In this document: positions 42,125 through 53,419 of the stretch, in pieces
Position numbering within the stretch: position 1 is the stretch's first letter
Layout: the number at the start of each line of letters is the position of its first letter
NCBI GenBank assembly: GCA_963675135.1
Contig: OY776124.1
Coordinates: 7,392,677-7,456,676, forward strand
Direction: 5' to 3'
Length of the DNA: 64,000 nt
DNA from: Galeopsis tetrahit
Taxonomy: Eukaryota > Streptophyta > Magnoliopsida > Lamiales > Lamiaceae
Position numbers and translations under genes: made by a program
The notes under the pieces: model-generated
Seen by the model: the letters and a program-made list of their open reading frames with translations, nothing else
What the model was told of the DNA's origin: nothing
The model's database searches: none

Positions 42125-44761
42125 TCATTCAGAATCTGAATCATGTCTTTTCTTTTTACTATGCTTCCTCTTATCCTCTGGATCACGTGAATGTCTCTTA
42201 TCCCGCCTTTCATGTTTCTCGCGTTTCTTATCCTCATGTTTCCGTTTCTTCTCTTCATGCTTTCTTTTCTTTCTGCTGCTTTCATCTTCTGACACTTTCT
42301 CATCATTCCTTGCAGAACTCGATGGAACAGGGATGTCCGTCTTCTCAACAGCTTCAGACTTCAAACTGGAAGGCAAGCTTGCTTCTTCTGAAGGGGGTAG
42401 GCCTCTGCAATCGTTCCAGAAATTTCATATCATCATTTTCTCCTTCAGTATGTTAAATTTATTTTATTTGGCGAATTCAATATGAAGTTTTGACTAATAC
42501 CTTAAGAAACCAAGACCTTGAACATGAGCAGCTTCTGCATGTCCAGCTCCCACGTCTTCTGCAGTAGAACCTCGCTTCACGAGTTCAGCAAATTCATGTT
42601 TATCTAATCGATTACCTTGAGGTTTTTGACTACGTTTTGGAGCTAATCCCAGAGCTTCCCTCATGGCTTGCTCTTCTTCCTCCTTGATTCTTCGAATCTC
42701 TTCTTTCATAGCATCCGAATTTGCCTTGTCAGATTTTTTATCACGGGAGTACCAGTGGAGATCTTTCCCTGGGAGAATATTAATTGAAATAGTATGAAAT
42801 AAATTACAAATCAACTAGCAAGGTTATACAAGTAAAAAATGGCATGATCCCATATGAGTCGTATATAATGTGAACAAAAATAATGATGCAAACTTAAGTG
42901 CTAGGACAACAGTAGTTTTAGGATACAAATCAACATCCACGATCTCTGTTACAATTTTTCATAGAAGCAGCAGAACCTACTGATTTGATTTCATCACTGA
43001 ATGATATACTTACTGAAATTACACAGTCAACCATACAGTTTCTGAGCCTCAACTTAAAGTTTGTTCATTATTCATTCAAGTTGACTTCCTTCAACATATG
43101 CTTATTGGAGACTACAAAGTCACCCGAGAAATTCTCTCAAATTGGCAGGGGGGGTGATTTTGTAATATTTTAAGAACTAATGTAACAAACTAGCCAAAGA
43201 AACACATATACTGACTTTTTTCATTTAAGAAACAGGATATAATAGTAACACAAAAATCCCACACCAGGAATTTCGTTAAAAGAAGATAAGACGTCCACCA
43301 AGGAACGAGAAACAGACAAAGAGAAAATAGACTTTGGCCTCTCACTAAATTAGATACAGACGAGTCTGTAAACCGGTAGATAACAGCTGCCAAATGATAC
43401 AAAAGTTCAGTGTGCAGTATCTGTCATAATCTTACCGAGGTTCAATCTCTACCATTAGCTACAGATTCCGTGCAAAACAAAATTGCAGATATGATAGCAA
43501 AAGCTTACTACAGAATGTGTATCAGTTTATATAGCCAGAAAAACTATCCAAAATGTACAGAATTTTTAATTAATATTCTGAATAGAGACCTTTACCAGCA
43601 CAAAGACAGAAAATCACTAGTATAAGTGGAGACACACACACACAAGGAGGGAAGGAAGGGAAATGGAAAGATTTTTACCTTTCTGCCATCTTCCAACGGG
43701 TGCCTTGAGACTGTGACCCATATAATTTTCTCGATGTTTATCAACTTTAACATCATCCCAGTTAAACTCTGCATGTGGGAGGAAAAAAATTCATTAATAG
43801 ATCCAAAGAAATCAGAATGTCTTAAAAAAAACAGTGGATGAGGTCAGAATAGTTTAAGACTTTTAGCAAAGATGTCTTCATCCACAAACTTATATCAGGA
43901 TTATTTTTCCTTAAATGGTGTGGTGCTTATTATTTCTTCATAAACTAGACTTCAAAGAATCAGCAAAAAACATATTTATTGCAAATTTTTCTTAAACCAA
44001 CCCTGATTTCCACCTCATAATAATCAGCCCAACAGACACAAATAATTAACCCCTATTTTACGCCCTATAAACATACAGGCTTCAGCAGACGTGCACAGTT
44101 GCGACTGTCCCTTACAAGCTTCTGGATTTCTACTAATTATGTAACTTTTATCTCGTAGAACTTTGTAGAGAGTAGCTGAAATGCATAAGGCACTCAACTC
44201 GTCTCCCTAAAATAAATAAAAAATACAACTACACAAGATATCCTAACCAATGCCATGGCAATACTAATTGAGAAGTTGAAATATTTACAAATCTGCAAAT
44301 ACAATCAGAATACTATACCTTTCCACTGACCGATATTAGTTAAGAGGTGAATTACAGGCACAAACTTGTTTATACACATAATGTAAACTCATAAGCCCAG
44401 GCATAGTTTGAATCACAGTAGTCCTAAAAACCTATGAGATATGTCAGACAATATAAAAAAATTTAATTTCTTCATACAAAACCATGATGTACATGTCCAA
44501 AAGTATCTGCGAAAATTGTAAAAGTACCGAAATCACCAACTTCAAAATTTATAGTAGTAAAAAATCACAATTTCTCGAGAAATTACATAATTCACGACTA
44601 AAAACAAGGATATCACTAGCTAAAAACGCAATTCTAGGGTTTTATTAATCAGATGTTGCCGTGTATGTTAGAAACCCTAGAAATTAGGGAAGAAACAGGA
44701 AAAGGATAGAGCGCTTACGATCGCGACCGCCGCGGACTCCACCTCTCGTCGGATGATACAT
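42125..44761 (-). CDS. MMTAG2-like protein (MMtag domain), 4 exons, 226 aa
   Basis: Exons on the minus strand: 44761-44719, 43768-43679, 42768-42501, 42404-42125. All are GT..AG and in phase. The N-terminus MYHPTRGGVRGGRD|QFNWDDVK..KHRENYMGHS followed by PVGRWQKGKDLHWY is the conserved MMtag block (multiple myeloma tumour-associated protein 2 family). A charged helix comes next (EEIRRIKEEEEQAMREALGL), then LDKHEFAELVKRGS. The C-terminus is a Lys/Arg/Glu/His repeat region with KKRKHEEKKRKHEDKKR, ending DSDSE, which resembles the basic tails of splicing-associated proteins. The family is nuclear and of poorly known function. The start is chosen because it opens the conserved block. A MULE-type MITE begins 177 bases upstream. 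Confidence 0.93.
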
Positions 44762-44937
44762 GTTTCTTCTCTGAATCGAATTTGTTTGTTACCAAGAGAA
44801 AGTTGAGCTTTATTTCGATCTTCAGAGGATGAATGGATGATTTTGCGAGTTGAGAAAAGAGGAAATAAGGGCCTATATGGAATAAAAGGAAAATGAAAGG
44901 CGGGTTTCGCAAATTTTCATAGTCCACTAATTTATTT

Positions 44938-46049
44938 GGGCTAGTCTTGTATGAAATATTTCATATATGCATTTCAGTTATTCACACACATGTTCTTTAT
45001 AAATACACCCACAAACTTAATTCACACACACATTTTTTATAAATACACCAATAAACTTAATTCACACACATTTTTTATAAATACACCAACAAATTTAATT
45101 CACACACATTTTTTATAAATACACCCACTGACAACTTAATTTGAAATTTTTAATCCGTTTATTTTACTCGTTTCTGTGATTTTTTTATCTTTTATTTTAT
45201 TGTCAAACGCGGGATATTAAATGTAGTAATTCAAATTGTAATATGTAGTAATACACATTATTTTATGTAGTAATAACACAAACTATTTATATTATAATAC
45301 AAATTCTTTTATTTAGTAACACGTTTTTTCTAGTGTTTTTATTGATGTAGTAACTCACATTATAATACGTAGTAACATATATTATCGAATGTAGTAAACA
45401 CGAGAATCATGTTATAATACAAAATGTTTTATTGTAGGATGATGCAAAAAATATTAGATCATTTGATAAAATTACATATAGTAACAAACGTCTATTCAAT
45501 GTAGTAATTCATACTGTAGTATGTAGTAACATATAATTTTTTATGTAATAAAACAAATTATTACATGTAGTAATAACACAATTTTATATAGTAATACTGA
45601 TTCTTTAAAATTTTTATATTTTTTTTATTGATTAAGTAACCCAAATTATAATATATAGTCACATATATTATTGCATGTAGTAAGATATATTATTGCACGT
45701 AATACAAAATAACATTGACCCATAATAATTATTATTAAAGAATATTTAAAGAAATATAAAATATTTAAGGATTAAGGTCATCGTAAATTGCAGCGTCCGA
45801 CCGCAGCCTGAGGTGACCGACTGCTCGGAGAAGATTACCATGTTCAATTTATGTCAGTGGGTGCATTTATAAAAAATGTGTGTGTGAATTAAGCTTGTGG
45901 GTGTATTTATAAAAAATGTGTGTGTGAATTAAACTTGTGGGTGTATTTATAAAAAATGTGTGTGAATTAAGCTTGTGGGTGTATTTATAAAGAACATGTG
46001 TGTGAATGACTGAAATGCATGTATGCAATATTGCATATAAGTTTTTGTG
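44938..46049. mobile_element. Non-autonomous MULE (1.1 kb) with subterminal repeats
   Basis: A perfect 9-bp duplication aatttattt lies at 44929-44937 and 46050-46058. The left end is gggctagtcttgtatgaaat and the complement of the right end is cacaaaaacttatatgcaat; a shared gcatttcag..attcacac stretch follows. Each end carries 3-4 copies of a ~34-base unit with ttcacacac..ttttataaatacacc. The middle is a field of atgtagtaa motifs. Both terminal types match those of the element at 53210-56623, which contains FAR1 sequence, so this is probably its deletion derivative. Confidence 0.85.
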
Positions 46050-46115
46050 AATTTATTTAGAAAGTTAGCATATTCGTTTTTGTTTAACGTTGTCATATGA
46101 ATTAAAAAAAATGAT

Positions 46116-46383
46116 ACTCCCTCCTCACTACAACACACTTTTCATATATGGATGTCTCATACCAATTTGCACACTCCATAAAAGAAAATATCTTCACAAT
46201 CCTCACCCTTGAAATATACTCATATTTATCTCATTACTTTTCCACACTCAATCTACTTTTTACTCTACTTTATTCATAAAAGTTTACAAAACTACCCCTC
46301 AAAACATCAATCATTACACTTTTTTTTACACATTTCTTAAAATGTGTGTCGGTCAAAGGATGCAAGTTCCTCCGGGGAGGGAG
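46116..46383. mobile_element. Stowaway MITE (Tc1/mariner type)
   Basis: Ends ctccctcc and ggagggag, flanked by TA on both sides (46114-46115, 46384-46385). Length 268. The terminal sequence and TA duplication are the Stowaway signature. Confidence 0.85.
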
Positions 46384-46385
46384 TA

Positions 46386-47122
46386 GTATAACTCATATGA
46401 TTGAGAAAAATAGATAAATGGAAACTTTAAATATAAAATAAAATGTAAGAATACTAAATTAAAAAATACTTATAAAAAAGAATATGGATCAAAATGAGAA
46501 GCTTAGAGAAAGAATGTCTCACACAAAAGATTTGTACAACTCAAAAAAATCCAAAATCTACTCTCACAATATTTACACACAAAATGTCTAAAAATCTCTA
46601 CAAACTTTTGTGGGAACTGGGAGGTATGGATGTAAATGAGTCAAGACGAGTCGAGTAGTGTTGGGCTCAAAACTCAACTCGATTGATATACACGAACCTC
46701 GAATTTGATCGAGCCTAAATTTTTTAAGCTCAAATTCAACTCGACTCGATTATTTGTATACATTACATAATTAATGACAAAATATAAAATATTGTACAAG
46801 CTTGATTAAGTTCACAGACCTTTTGAATCGAGTATTTATAAATTCAGACTCGACAACTATTTGAATAACTTGATTAAATTTGAGTCGATTTCGATATTTC
46901 AAGTAACGAGTAGTTTACTCACTTACAAGTTACAAGTTACACCCCTAGGGGGAGGGGTGGTGGTGTATTAATTAATTGTGAAATAGGAAGAAAACGTTAT
47001 TTTAGTTTTTCCTTTTTCAATCCCCCACATATAGCCTAGGTTTAAGTTGACATGCAATAATAATCACTCTAATTTCACCTAATCACATTTCAGATTTCCA
47101 CTCAACGGAAAAAACCAGAAAA
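46386..47122. other. AT-rich region with dispersed GAGTCGA-type repeat; upstream of the IF1-like gene
   Basis: From about 46630 to 46930 repeated (a/c)tcga(g/t) motifs form another copy of the plant dispersed repeat class seen at 37120-37410. The last ~150 bases are probable promoter and leader of the gene at 47123. No coding frame. Confidence 0.45.
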
Positions 47123-48420
47123 ATGGCGATGAGATCTGTACTTTCGCGCGGTGGATTGTTCGGTTTAATGGAAGGCAACTTGCGATCGTCTGCTTCAAGC
47201 CTTCGCTGTTTCAGTGATGGTCGTATTCTCAATGAAGAAGAGCGCGCTCGGGAAACTGTCTACATCCAGGTTTTTGTTAATGGTTTTCTTTTAAATTATT
47301 GGTCGATTTTTCTTTTTTATCTTGGTGTGAAGATTAATTTTGCTTTTGTTCGATGCGATTGAAGAAAATGGAGAGAGAAAGGCAGGAGAAGCTGAATAAA
47401 AAGCTGGAGCAGGAGAAGGCTGAGAAGGAGAAAGCCGATAAGGTGAATTGTTTTCGTACATAGGTTGAATTTTTTGTGAGTTTGGATTCGTTGTTGCGTT
47501 TGGCCTGATTTGATTGTGTTCTTATTCTTTCGTTTTTTTCATGTTTGTGGAAATGATTTGATTGTTGTAGAATGCTCACCATAATGTGTGAAGTAACAAA
47601 ATCCAGGAATTGAGATTCTGTGTTTCGTCATATTGAAATCTTAATTATACCAACAGTGTCATTTTCATGTGTTGATTATGTTCTTGCCTATTGGCTAATG
47701 GCTATACCTTAATTCGTTTCTTAAATTCAATTTCATCTTGCAATCATTTCCAATTTCAGAAATGGCACTTTGTTTGATGAATAATTAATAATTCGTCTCT
47801 TTTACTTCTTTAAACAAAGCCAAAATGTATTCCATCTACACTTGGGGCTGTGTTTGGAGACGATCTTGATCTTCTTATTGTGTTGTATTTCTCACAGAAT
47901 GAAGTGTTGTTCCTTAAAATTGAAATAGAAAAGTCAGTTTTTCAGTTCTCTTTTGTCGGTGTAGCTGTTGTTTCAAATTTCAATTCTTCTCATGTAGTTT
48001 GCTTCGTAAACGACTGATTGATCACGTTTTAGGGAATATTTCTTACATGTCATTTCCACCTTGGATTTGCATGAAGAAAACTTATTCCTTCTTTTACATT
48101 CTTGTTGATTTGATCCTCGTTTTTGTTTTTGTTCATTAAATCCTTGAAACAAAGGATATGTTAACTATTATTCAACATTCAATTCAATAGATGTTCAGGC
48201 ATGAATTTGACTAGTTGTAGATTATTTCCCCCCCCCCCCCCCCCCCCCTCGCAAACCTGATTTCAATACGGAAATTTGTACTCAGTCATGGATATGATAT
48301 ATACAAAACATATATGCTTTCTTTTGGCTTTTATTTCATTTCGTACTTTAGTTTCACTAAAGTGTCATTGTTATCAATTTCTTTTTTTGCCAGAAAGCTG
48401 GAGAAGCCTCTAAGAAATGA
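47123..48420 (+). CDS. Small mitochondrial ATPase-inhibitor-like (IF1/IATP) protein, 3 exons, 83 aa
   Basis: Exons 47123-47269, 47365-47442 and 48394-48420, with donors CAG|gttttt and AAG|gtgaat and acceptors tgaag|AAAATG and gccag|AAAGCT. All phases are 0. The N-terminus MAMRSVLSRGGLFG... is Arg/Ser-rich without acidic residues, as in a mitochondrial presequence. Then FSDGRILNEEERARETVYI precedes a very charged helix (MERERQEKLNKKLEQEKAEKEKADK) and a KAGEASKK end. This pattern matches small plant proteins classed with the mitochondrial ATPase inhibitor family, which bind F1-ATPase and block ATP hydrolysis. The inhibitory core is less clear than in yeast or animal IF1, so the function is tentative; the gene model is firm. 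Confidence 0.75.
48228..48248. repeat. Poly-C tract in intron 2 of the IF1-like gene
   Basis: 21 consecutive C residues in an otherwise AT-rich 951-bp intron. Length may be unreliable because homopolymers are hard to sequence. Confidence 0.9.
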
Positions 48421-48965
48421 AGTGGGATTTCGTCCCATCCTTAATGTGTAGCCTGAAAGGAAATAAGTGTACGTTGAATCACGTGAGTTTGTTTTATCGT
48501 TCAGGCCCTGGTCCGTCTATAAAATTTGGTGACTAGTTAATGTTTTTTCTTGTGATTATGTTATTCAACTCAGTTTCTTCAAGCTTTCTTTTCCAATAAT
48601 ATGTTTGGATTTTGTCATAATTTGCAAGTAATCTGTTCTCTATCTGGTACCTTTTGTTTCATACTATTATTATGCCTGTTCATGCCAAAAGTGATGTTTA
48701 ATGTAGGACATAATGTTCGAGAACAGAGTACATAATAAATCAAATTAGCTATATAGCAGATGGAGGTGTATCTGAAAATTCAACCTCTTCTGGATATATT
48801 GTGTATTGAAGTAGGTAATCTAGACACTAGGGTATATTTGTTTGAGACTCACAAAGACGGACTTAGAATTTTGCAATATTCGTCTCATACGAGTTAGGGA
48901 TTTCAAATTTGAATTTCAAAACTCACACTCAATCCACACCGTTAAAATCACATGTGAACCTATTA
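48421..48965. other. 3' region of the IF1-like gene and spacer
   Basis: The 3' UTR probably extends to about 48700. The rest is AT-rich, with a partial repeat (gtctcatacgagttagggattt near 48882). No gene seen. Confidence 0.4.
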
Positions 48966-49630
48966 CTCCCTCCGGTTTTTTTTATAAGATGTTTTAGAAA
49001 AAATTATTAGAATTAAGAAAGGGTATGTTTTGATAAATATACCCTTAGGATATGTTTACTTTTGGTTTTAAAAACCATATTTTAGATTTCAAGATCCAAA
49101 ACCCGTTTTACTTTGGGATTTAAAAACTGGTTTTTAAAATCCACTCAAAACCACTCCTATCAAACATATTGATTTGACATAAAGTTATATTATATAATAT
49201 TCCTCAAATCATTATATTCATTCTCAACAATAATATAATAATACTATAATAATATAATACATTTAATCATTACACACTTAACTAATCATTATAATCTCAT
49301 CAAATAATAATATAATAATACAAACTCATTCAATCTTACAATTTGATTTGACATAAAGTTAAATCATTCACTATTCCAAAATCCAAAAGAAACACACATA
49401 TTACTATTTATTGGGATTTCAAAAACCAAGAATTGCAAAAACACAGTTTTGAAAACCACTCAAAGCTCAAAGTAAACACCCCCTTAGATAATAAAGAAGG
49501 TTTTTAATTACATTAATTTCATTTCATAATACACGTTAAATTTCAATTCTTTCTAAAGTTAAGGGAGAACATAATTGGAATAAACATTGTAAAAAATCTA
49601 AAACATCTTATAAAAAAAAATTGGAGGGAG
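48966..49630. mobile_element. Stowaway-like MITE hosting a Tourist-like MITE
   Basis: The left end ctccctccggttttttttat and the complement of the right end (ctccctccaatttttttttat) continue into a matching aagatgttttaga. TA precedes the left end; the right flank is aa, a decayed copy. Without the inner element it is about 225 bp. Confidence 0.75.
49048..49483. mobile_element. Tourist-like (PIF/Harbinger) MITE nested in the Stowaway MITE
   Basis: The left end is ggatatgtttacttttgg and the complement of the right end is gggggtgtttactttgag. TTA lies at 49045-49047 and 49484-49486. A 3-bp TTA duplication and G-rich ends are Tourist features. The inside is AT-rich with imperfect inverted symmetry. 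Confidence 0.7.
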
Positions 49631-49794
49631 AATTACTCTTCTCACTACAACTCACTTTATATACACTTTAAAATAATTCACTCTTAACTCACTTTATACA
49701 ATTCTTCAATCATTGCTTACAGAATTCAATACAATATAAATCAGTATTACTCATTTGATGTAAAAAATTCAAAACAAACCAATACTTTTGCATC

Positions 49795-50057
49795 CGACTA
49801 TGTTGTGTACATTGAGATTTAAAAACCTATTTTGGATTTAAAATCTTGCATTGGTTTTACTTGGATTTTTTTTGAAAAACTTTTTCACCCAACACTTTAA
49901 TTCCTGTCAAAAAAAATAATAATTATACTCAACAATAATATAATAATATAACATCATTCATTTTTACACACTAACTTGACATAAAGTTTATTATTCATCA
50001 AGATTTCAAAAACTCCAAATCTCAAAAATCACTTAAAATCAAAAGTAAACATGACCC
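49795..50057. mobile_element. Second Tourist-like MITE copy, abutting the HMA gene stop codon
   Basis: The complement of its right end, gggtcatgtttacttttgat, matches the end type of the MITE at 49048-49483, and the interior shares gacataaagtt and ctcaacaataatataata blocks. TAA follows at 50058-50060. The left end is degenerate and placed only roughly. Confidence 0.6.
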
Positions 50058-50061
50058 TAAA

Positions 50062-51819
50062 CTAGTGTCGGTACTGAAAACCAAATGGATGATGCGGGCC
50101 CAACCTTGGCTCGGAAGCATACGGATACGAACCTCCTCCATATCCGGGTCCACCAGTACCATACAAACCTCCTCCATATCCGTTTCCACCACCATACGAA
50201 CCTCCTCCATATCCGGTTCCACCACCATACGAACCGGTCCAGTTATAAAACGGCAAGAAGTTGTAATCGAGGACATTATCCGTTATATCATGAAACTGAA
50301 GTACATGGCTTTTGCAGTACGTATCTCTGCATATTCTCTCATTAATTTTGGGAAATTCATAAGTTTCACATTTATGTTCTTCTTCAACTTTCTTCTTCGA
50401 GGCATGAGGTTTCTTCGAGGCATGATGTTGTTGATGGTGACCATCTTCGCAGCGGCAGCAGCAATTCACATGTGTTTTCCCCATTTTTCGACCCGTTTCT
50501 ACGTTGCCTTTCGTGTTGTTGTTGTGTCCATCATTTTGGACAAGTTGCACTGATTTTCCCAGTTTTGCAACGTTGTTCAACAGAGTTGTTGGGTTTATTG
50601 TCCCTGTCACAAACACGAGGTCGTTTTTTGTATCTATTGCCACTGATTCGACCCCTTTTGATCATCACATTAACAAAAAAAAAAAAAAATGAAAAATAAT
50701 GTCAAATTATACAAAATGTAAATGTCATAACATAATCATGGAAGAATTTAAATTGTCATTATTTTTTTCCATAATGTCCATAGACTTCCTATTATTAATG
50801 GCAAGTAAATTAATACACGTTTTTTTTTTCTCAAATACACTTTACATTATATTAAATACACTCCATAATTACTTGCACAAACTAATATATAAATAAATTA
50901 CTAAATTAATATACTCATAACATATTTTTATTTTTTAAATTTACATTTATTTTGAATTCACATTTTCTCTTACACCCAACAAATTCACTTTACACACCAT
51001 TACTAAATTACACACCGGTTACTAAATGTGCATACCCTATACCCTAACATATACCCTAACATAGGGAACAAATTTCAGTACTGGATTAGAAAAATCAAAT
51101 TGAAAAAAATGTATATTACTAAAATAACAAAATCTCCATATAATTTTATGGAGATATCATATTTTTTTACCCAAAATATAAAGATTGCACATTTATTATA
51201 AAATCAATTTATTATCGTAACATTTAGATCTAGAGAAAAAATCAATTTGCATTGAATCATATGATACTAATATTATAAGATTTTTTAAAAAAATTAACAA
51301 ATATTAATTACTTTCAAATTTACAGAAATTAATTTTATATTTATGCATCTACGCACATGGAAACCAGAACAAAAACTCAATGGAGATAACAAAAACTCAA
51401 TGGAGATAACATAATTGATTTAAAAAAAAGTCCAAAATTATTTTATGAGGATAAATCTTGTTATCTAAGTATAATTTTTGAACGTAACACTCTAAAACTC
51501 TAAAACGGGTGACGACTCACACAAATCTATGAATGAAAAAATCGTCAGATCGTCTCACACAAATCTATGAACGTCTCACACAAATCTATGAATGAAAAAA
51601 AGAAATACAGTACCGTGCATCTTCAATAATTTCTTCTTCAGTTTTTTTGGGCACACTTCGCAGCAACTAATTTTCATAGACAGAGATATGGTCTGAATCA
51701 CAGCCAAAAAAAAAAAATCAATTATTTATAAACTGCAATAAAATTAAGTAATTATGCGAAATCAAATAAAAATAATACTAGTTTACCTGATAAACAGAGT
51801 GATTTGAGTGATTTTCCAT
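50062..51819 (-). CDS. Heavy-metal-associated (HMA) domain protein, 3 exons, 234 aa
   Basis: Exons on the minus strand: 51819-51787, 51692-51614, 50654-50062. Junctions are CAG|gtaaac, attcag|ACC, CACG|gtactg and caaaag|GGG, all in phase. The N-terminal HMA fold runs TISLSMKISCCEVCPKKLKKKLLKMHGV, then VAIDTKNDLVFVTGT and LLNNVAKLGKSVQL; the metal-binding Cys pair is kept as CEVC. A Lys/His-rich linker follows (GHHQQHHASKKPHASKKK) with a CCCRC cluster, then a Cys-containing middle. The C-terminal tail is built of GYGGGSYGGG-type repeats. There is no C-terminal CaaX box, so it belongs with HPP-type (non-prenylated) plant metal-binding proteins rather than classical HIPPs. The stop lies 5 bases from a Tourist-like MITE. 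The short first exon (MENHSNHSVYQ) is the least certain part. Confidence 0.9.
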
Positions 51820-53200
51820 TGCAAAAGCTTGATGAAGAAAAAAAAAAAGTACTCCGTATAATGAACTAGTATTGAGAAATCTCTCTACATAATATATATA
51901 TTTATATACACATATGGTTTGATTTGTTTCCATATATATATATATAGTCATTGAATGATACAGTAATAAGATTTTTCGTAATCTTTTATTATTCAAAATC
52001 AATAATACCGAGTTTTGAGTTTTTTTTTCCTCCTTAATTATTATATATTCAAATGAATAAGACGCATAAATTATTTTTTGACTTTCCTCTAATTTTGGAT
52101 TATTCGATTTTTTTAACAAGAATTTGCTTACCTCAATATATAGTTTCCTTAATTATTATATATTCAAATAAAAATAAAAGGGTAAAACATGTGCATAAAT
52201 TATTTTTTTGACCTCACTTTAACTTTTGGATTATTCGAGTTTTTAACAAAAAAATTAGAAGGAGCTTACCTCTATTGACTATATATAGTTGTCTTAACTA
52301 TCTTTTATTATAATAAGAATAAGAATATAACATGTGCATAAATCTTTTTTTTTTTTTATAACTTTAATTCCTCAATTTGGGGATTATTCAATTTATTTAA
52401 CAAATATTTAAGACTAGCTTACCTCCTATATAGTTTTATTCTTATTATTATTTGAATATACCATAGTCAAAGAAACATGTGTATAAATCATTATTCACTT
52501 TCCTTTAATTTTAAAATTACTTCAAATAAATATTGTTATTAAACGATAATTTTATCAAAGAATTTATATGTGGGTGTTATCTATCTATTTAAAAGAAGTT
52601 GAAGAATTTTGTTTAAAATGTGTCGAATGACGAATGTGTTTTTTATTACAATGATAATTATGCAGATCTATTTTAATTACTATAATTTTTTTTTGTTGTT
52701 GTTTTATAACTTTGCAATGTAATTTCATTACACATAATGTATATCATAATATCTATGCAGGTGTTAATTCAATTCAATATTTTAAAAAAATAATCATTTT
52801 ATGTTGAATTGGTCAATGTTTCGATTCAATTATTTGTAATTTTCAGGCATTTAACTCATTATATTTGTTAAAGTATTTTCGGGTTCTTAAATATATTAAT
52901 TCTCCATATTCTATCAATTTAGATTTATTTTTACATATCTTCATTCTTTTTTGGGGGTAAATCTTAAATACAAATATCAGAATAAATCATGTGCTGAAAA
53001 TGATTTGTTGACTTCTCTATAATTTTGTTTTGTTTTTTCTTTTTAATGCTAAATTAGTGATACTCAAATAAGAATTATGAAAATTAACTTTATTTGACGA
53101 TTTTGTAAATTCAGTTTTAATTAATTAATTAGATGATTTGGTCTATCACAATTAAGACTCTTATTTATATTATACTAAGTGTAATTTTACATAAAGCAAT
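51820..53200. other. Upstream region of the HMA gene, AT-rich
   Basis: The near part should hold the HMA promoter; a tatatatata run and a tataaatatat stretch lie within 100 bases of the start on the minus strand. A degenerate ~130-base tandem repeat (aacatgtgcataaat...ggattattcga...gcttacct) occupies about 52015-52520, roughly four copies. The rest is AT-rich with no gene. Confidence 0.5.
52015..52520. repeat. Degenerate ~130-bp tandem repeat upstream of the HMA gene
   Basis: The motif series acatgtg.ataaat, then ttggattattc, then taacaa, then gcttacctc..tata recurs about four times with many small indels. Confidence 0.65.
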
Positions 53201-53419
53201 CCACTAATTCGCAAAAACTTAGATGCAATATTTCATATATAAAATATTGTATGAAATATTGCCAATTAGAGTATGTGCGCTGCAACATAGCTTTGGGCCT
53301 TTTTTTTTACTAGGCCTCTTTATTTATTTACTATTTACTTTCTCGATCCATTTCAATCATTCGGATTTGACCCGATCCGTTGTTTTATGACCCTTGAGTT
53401 TTAATTTTGCACTTCATTG

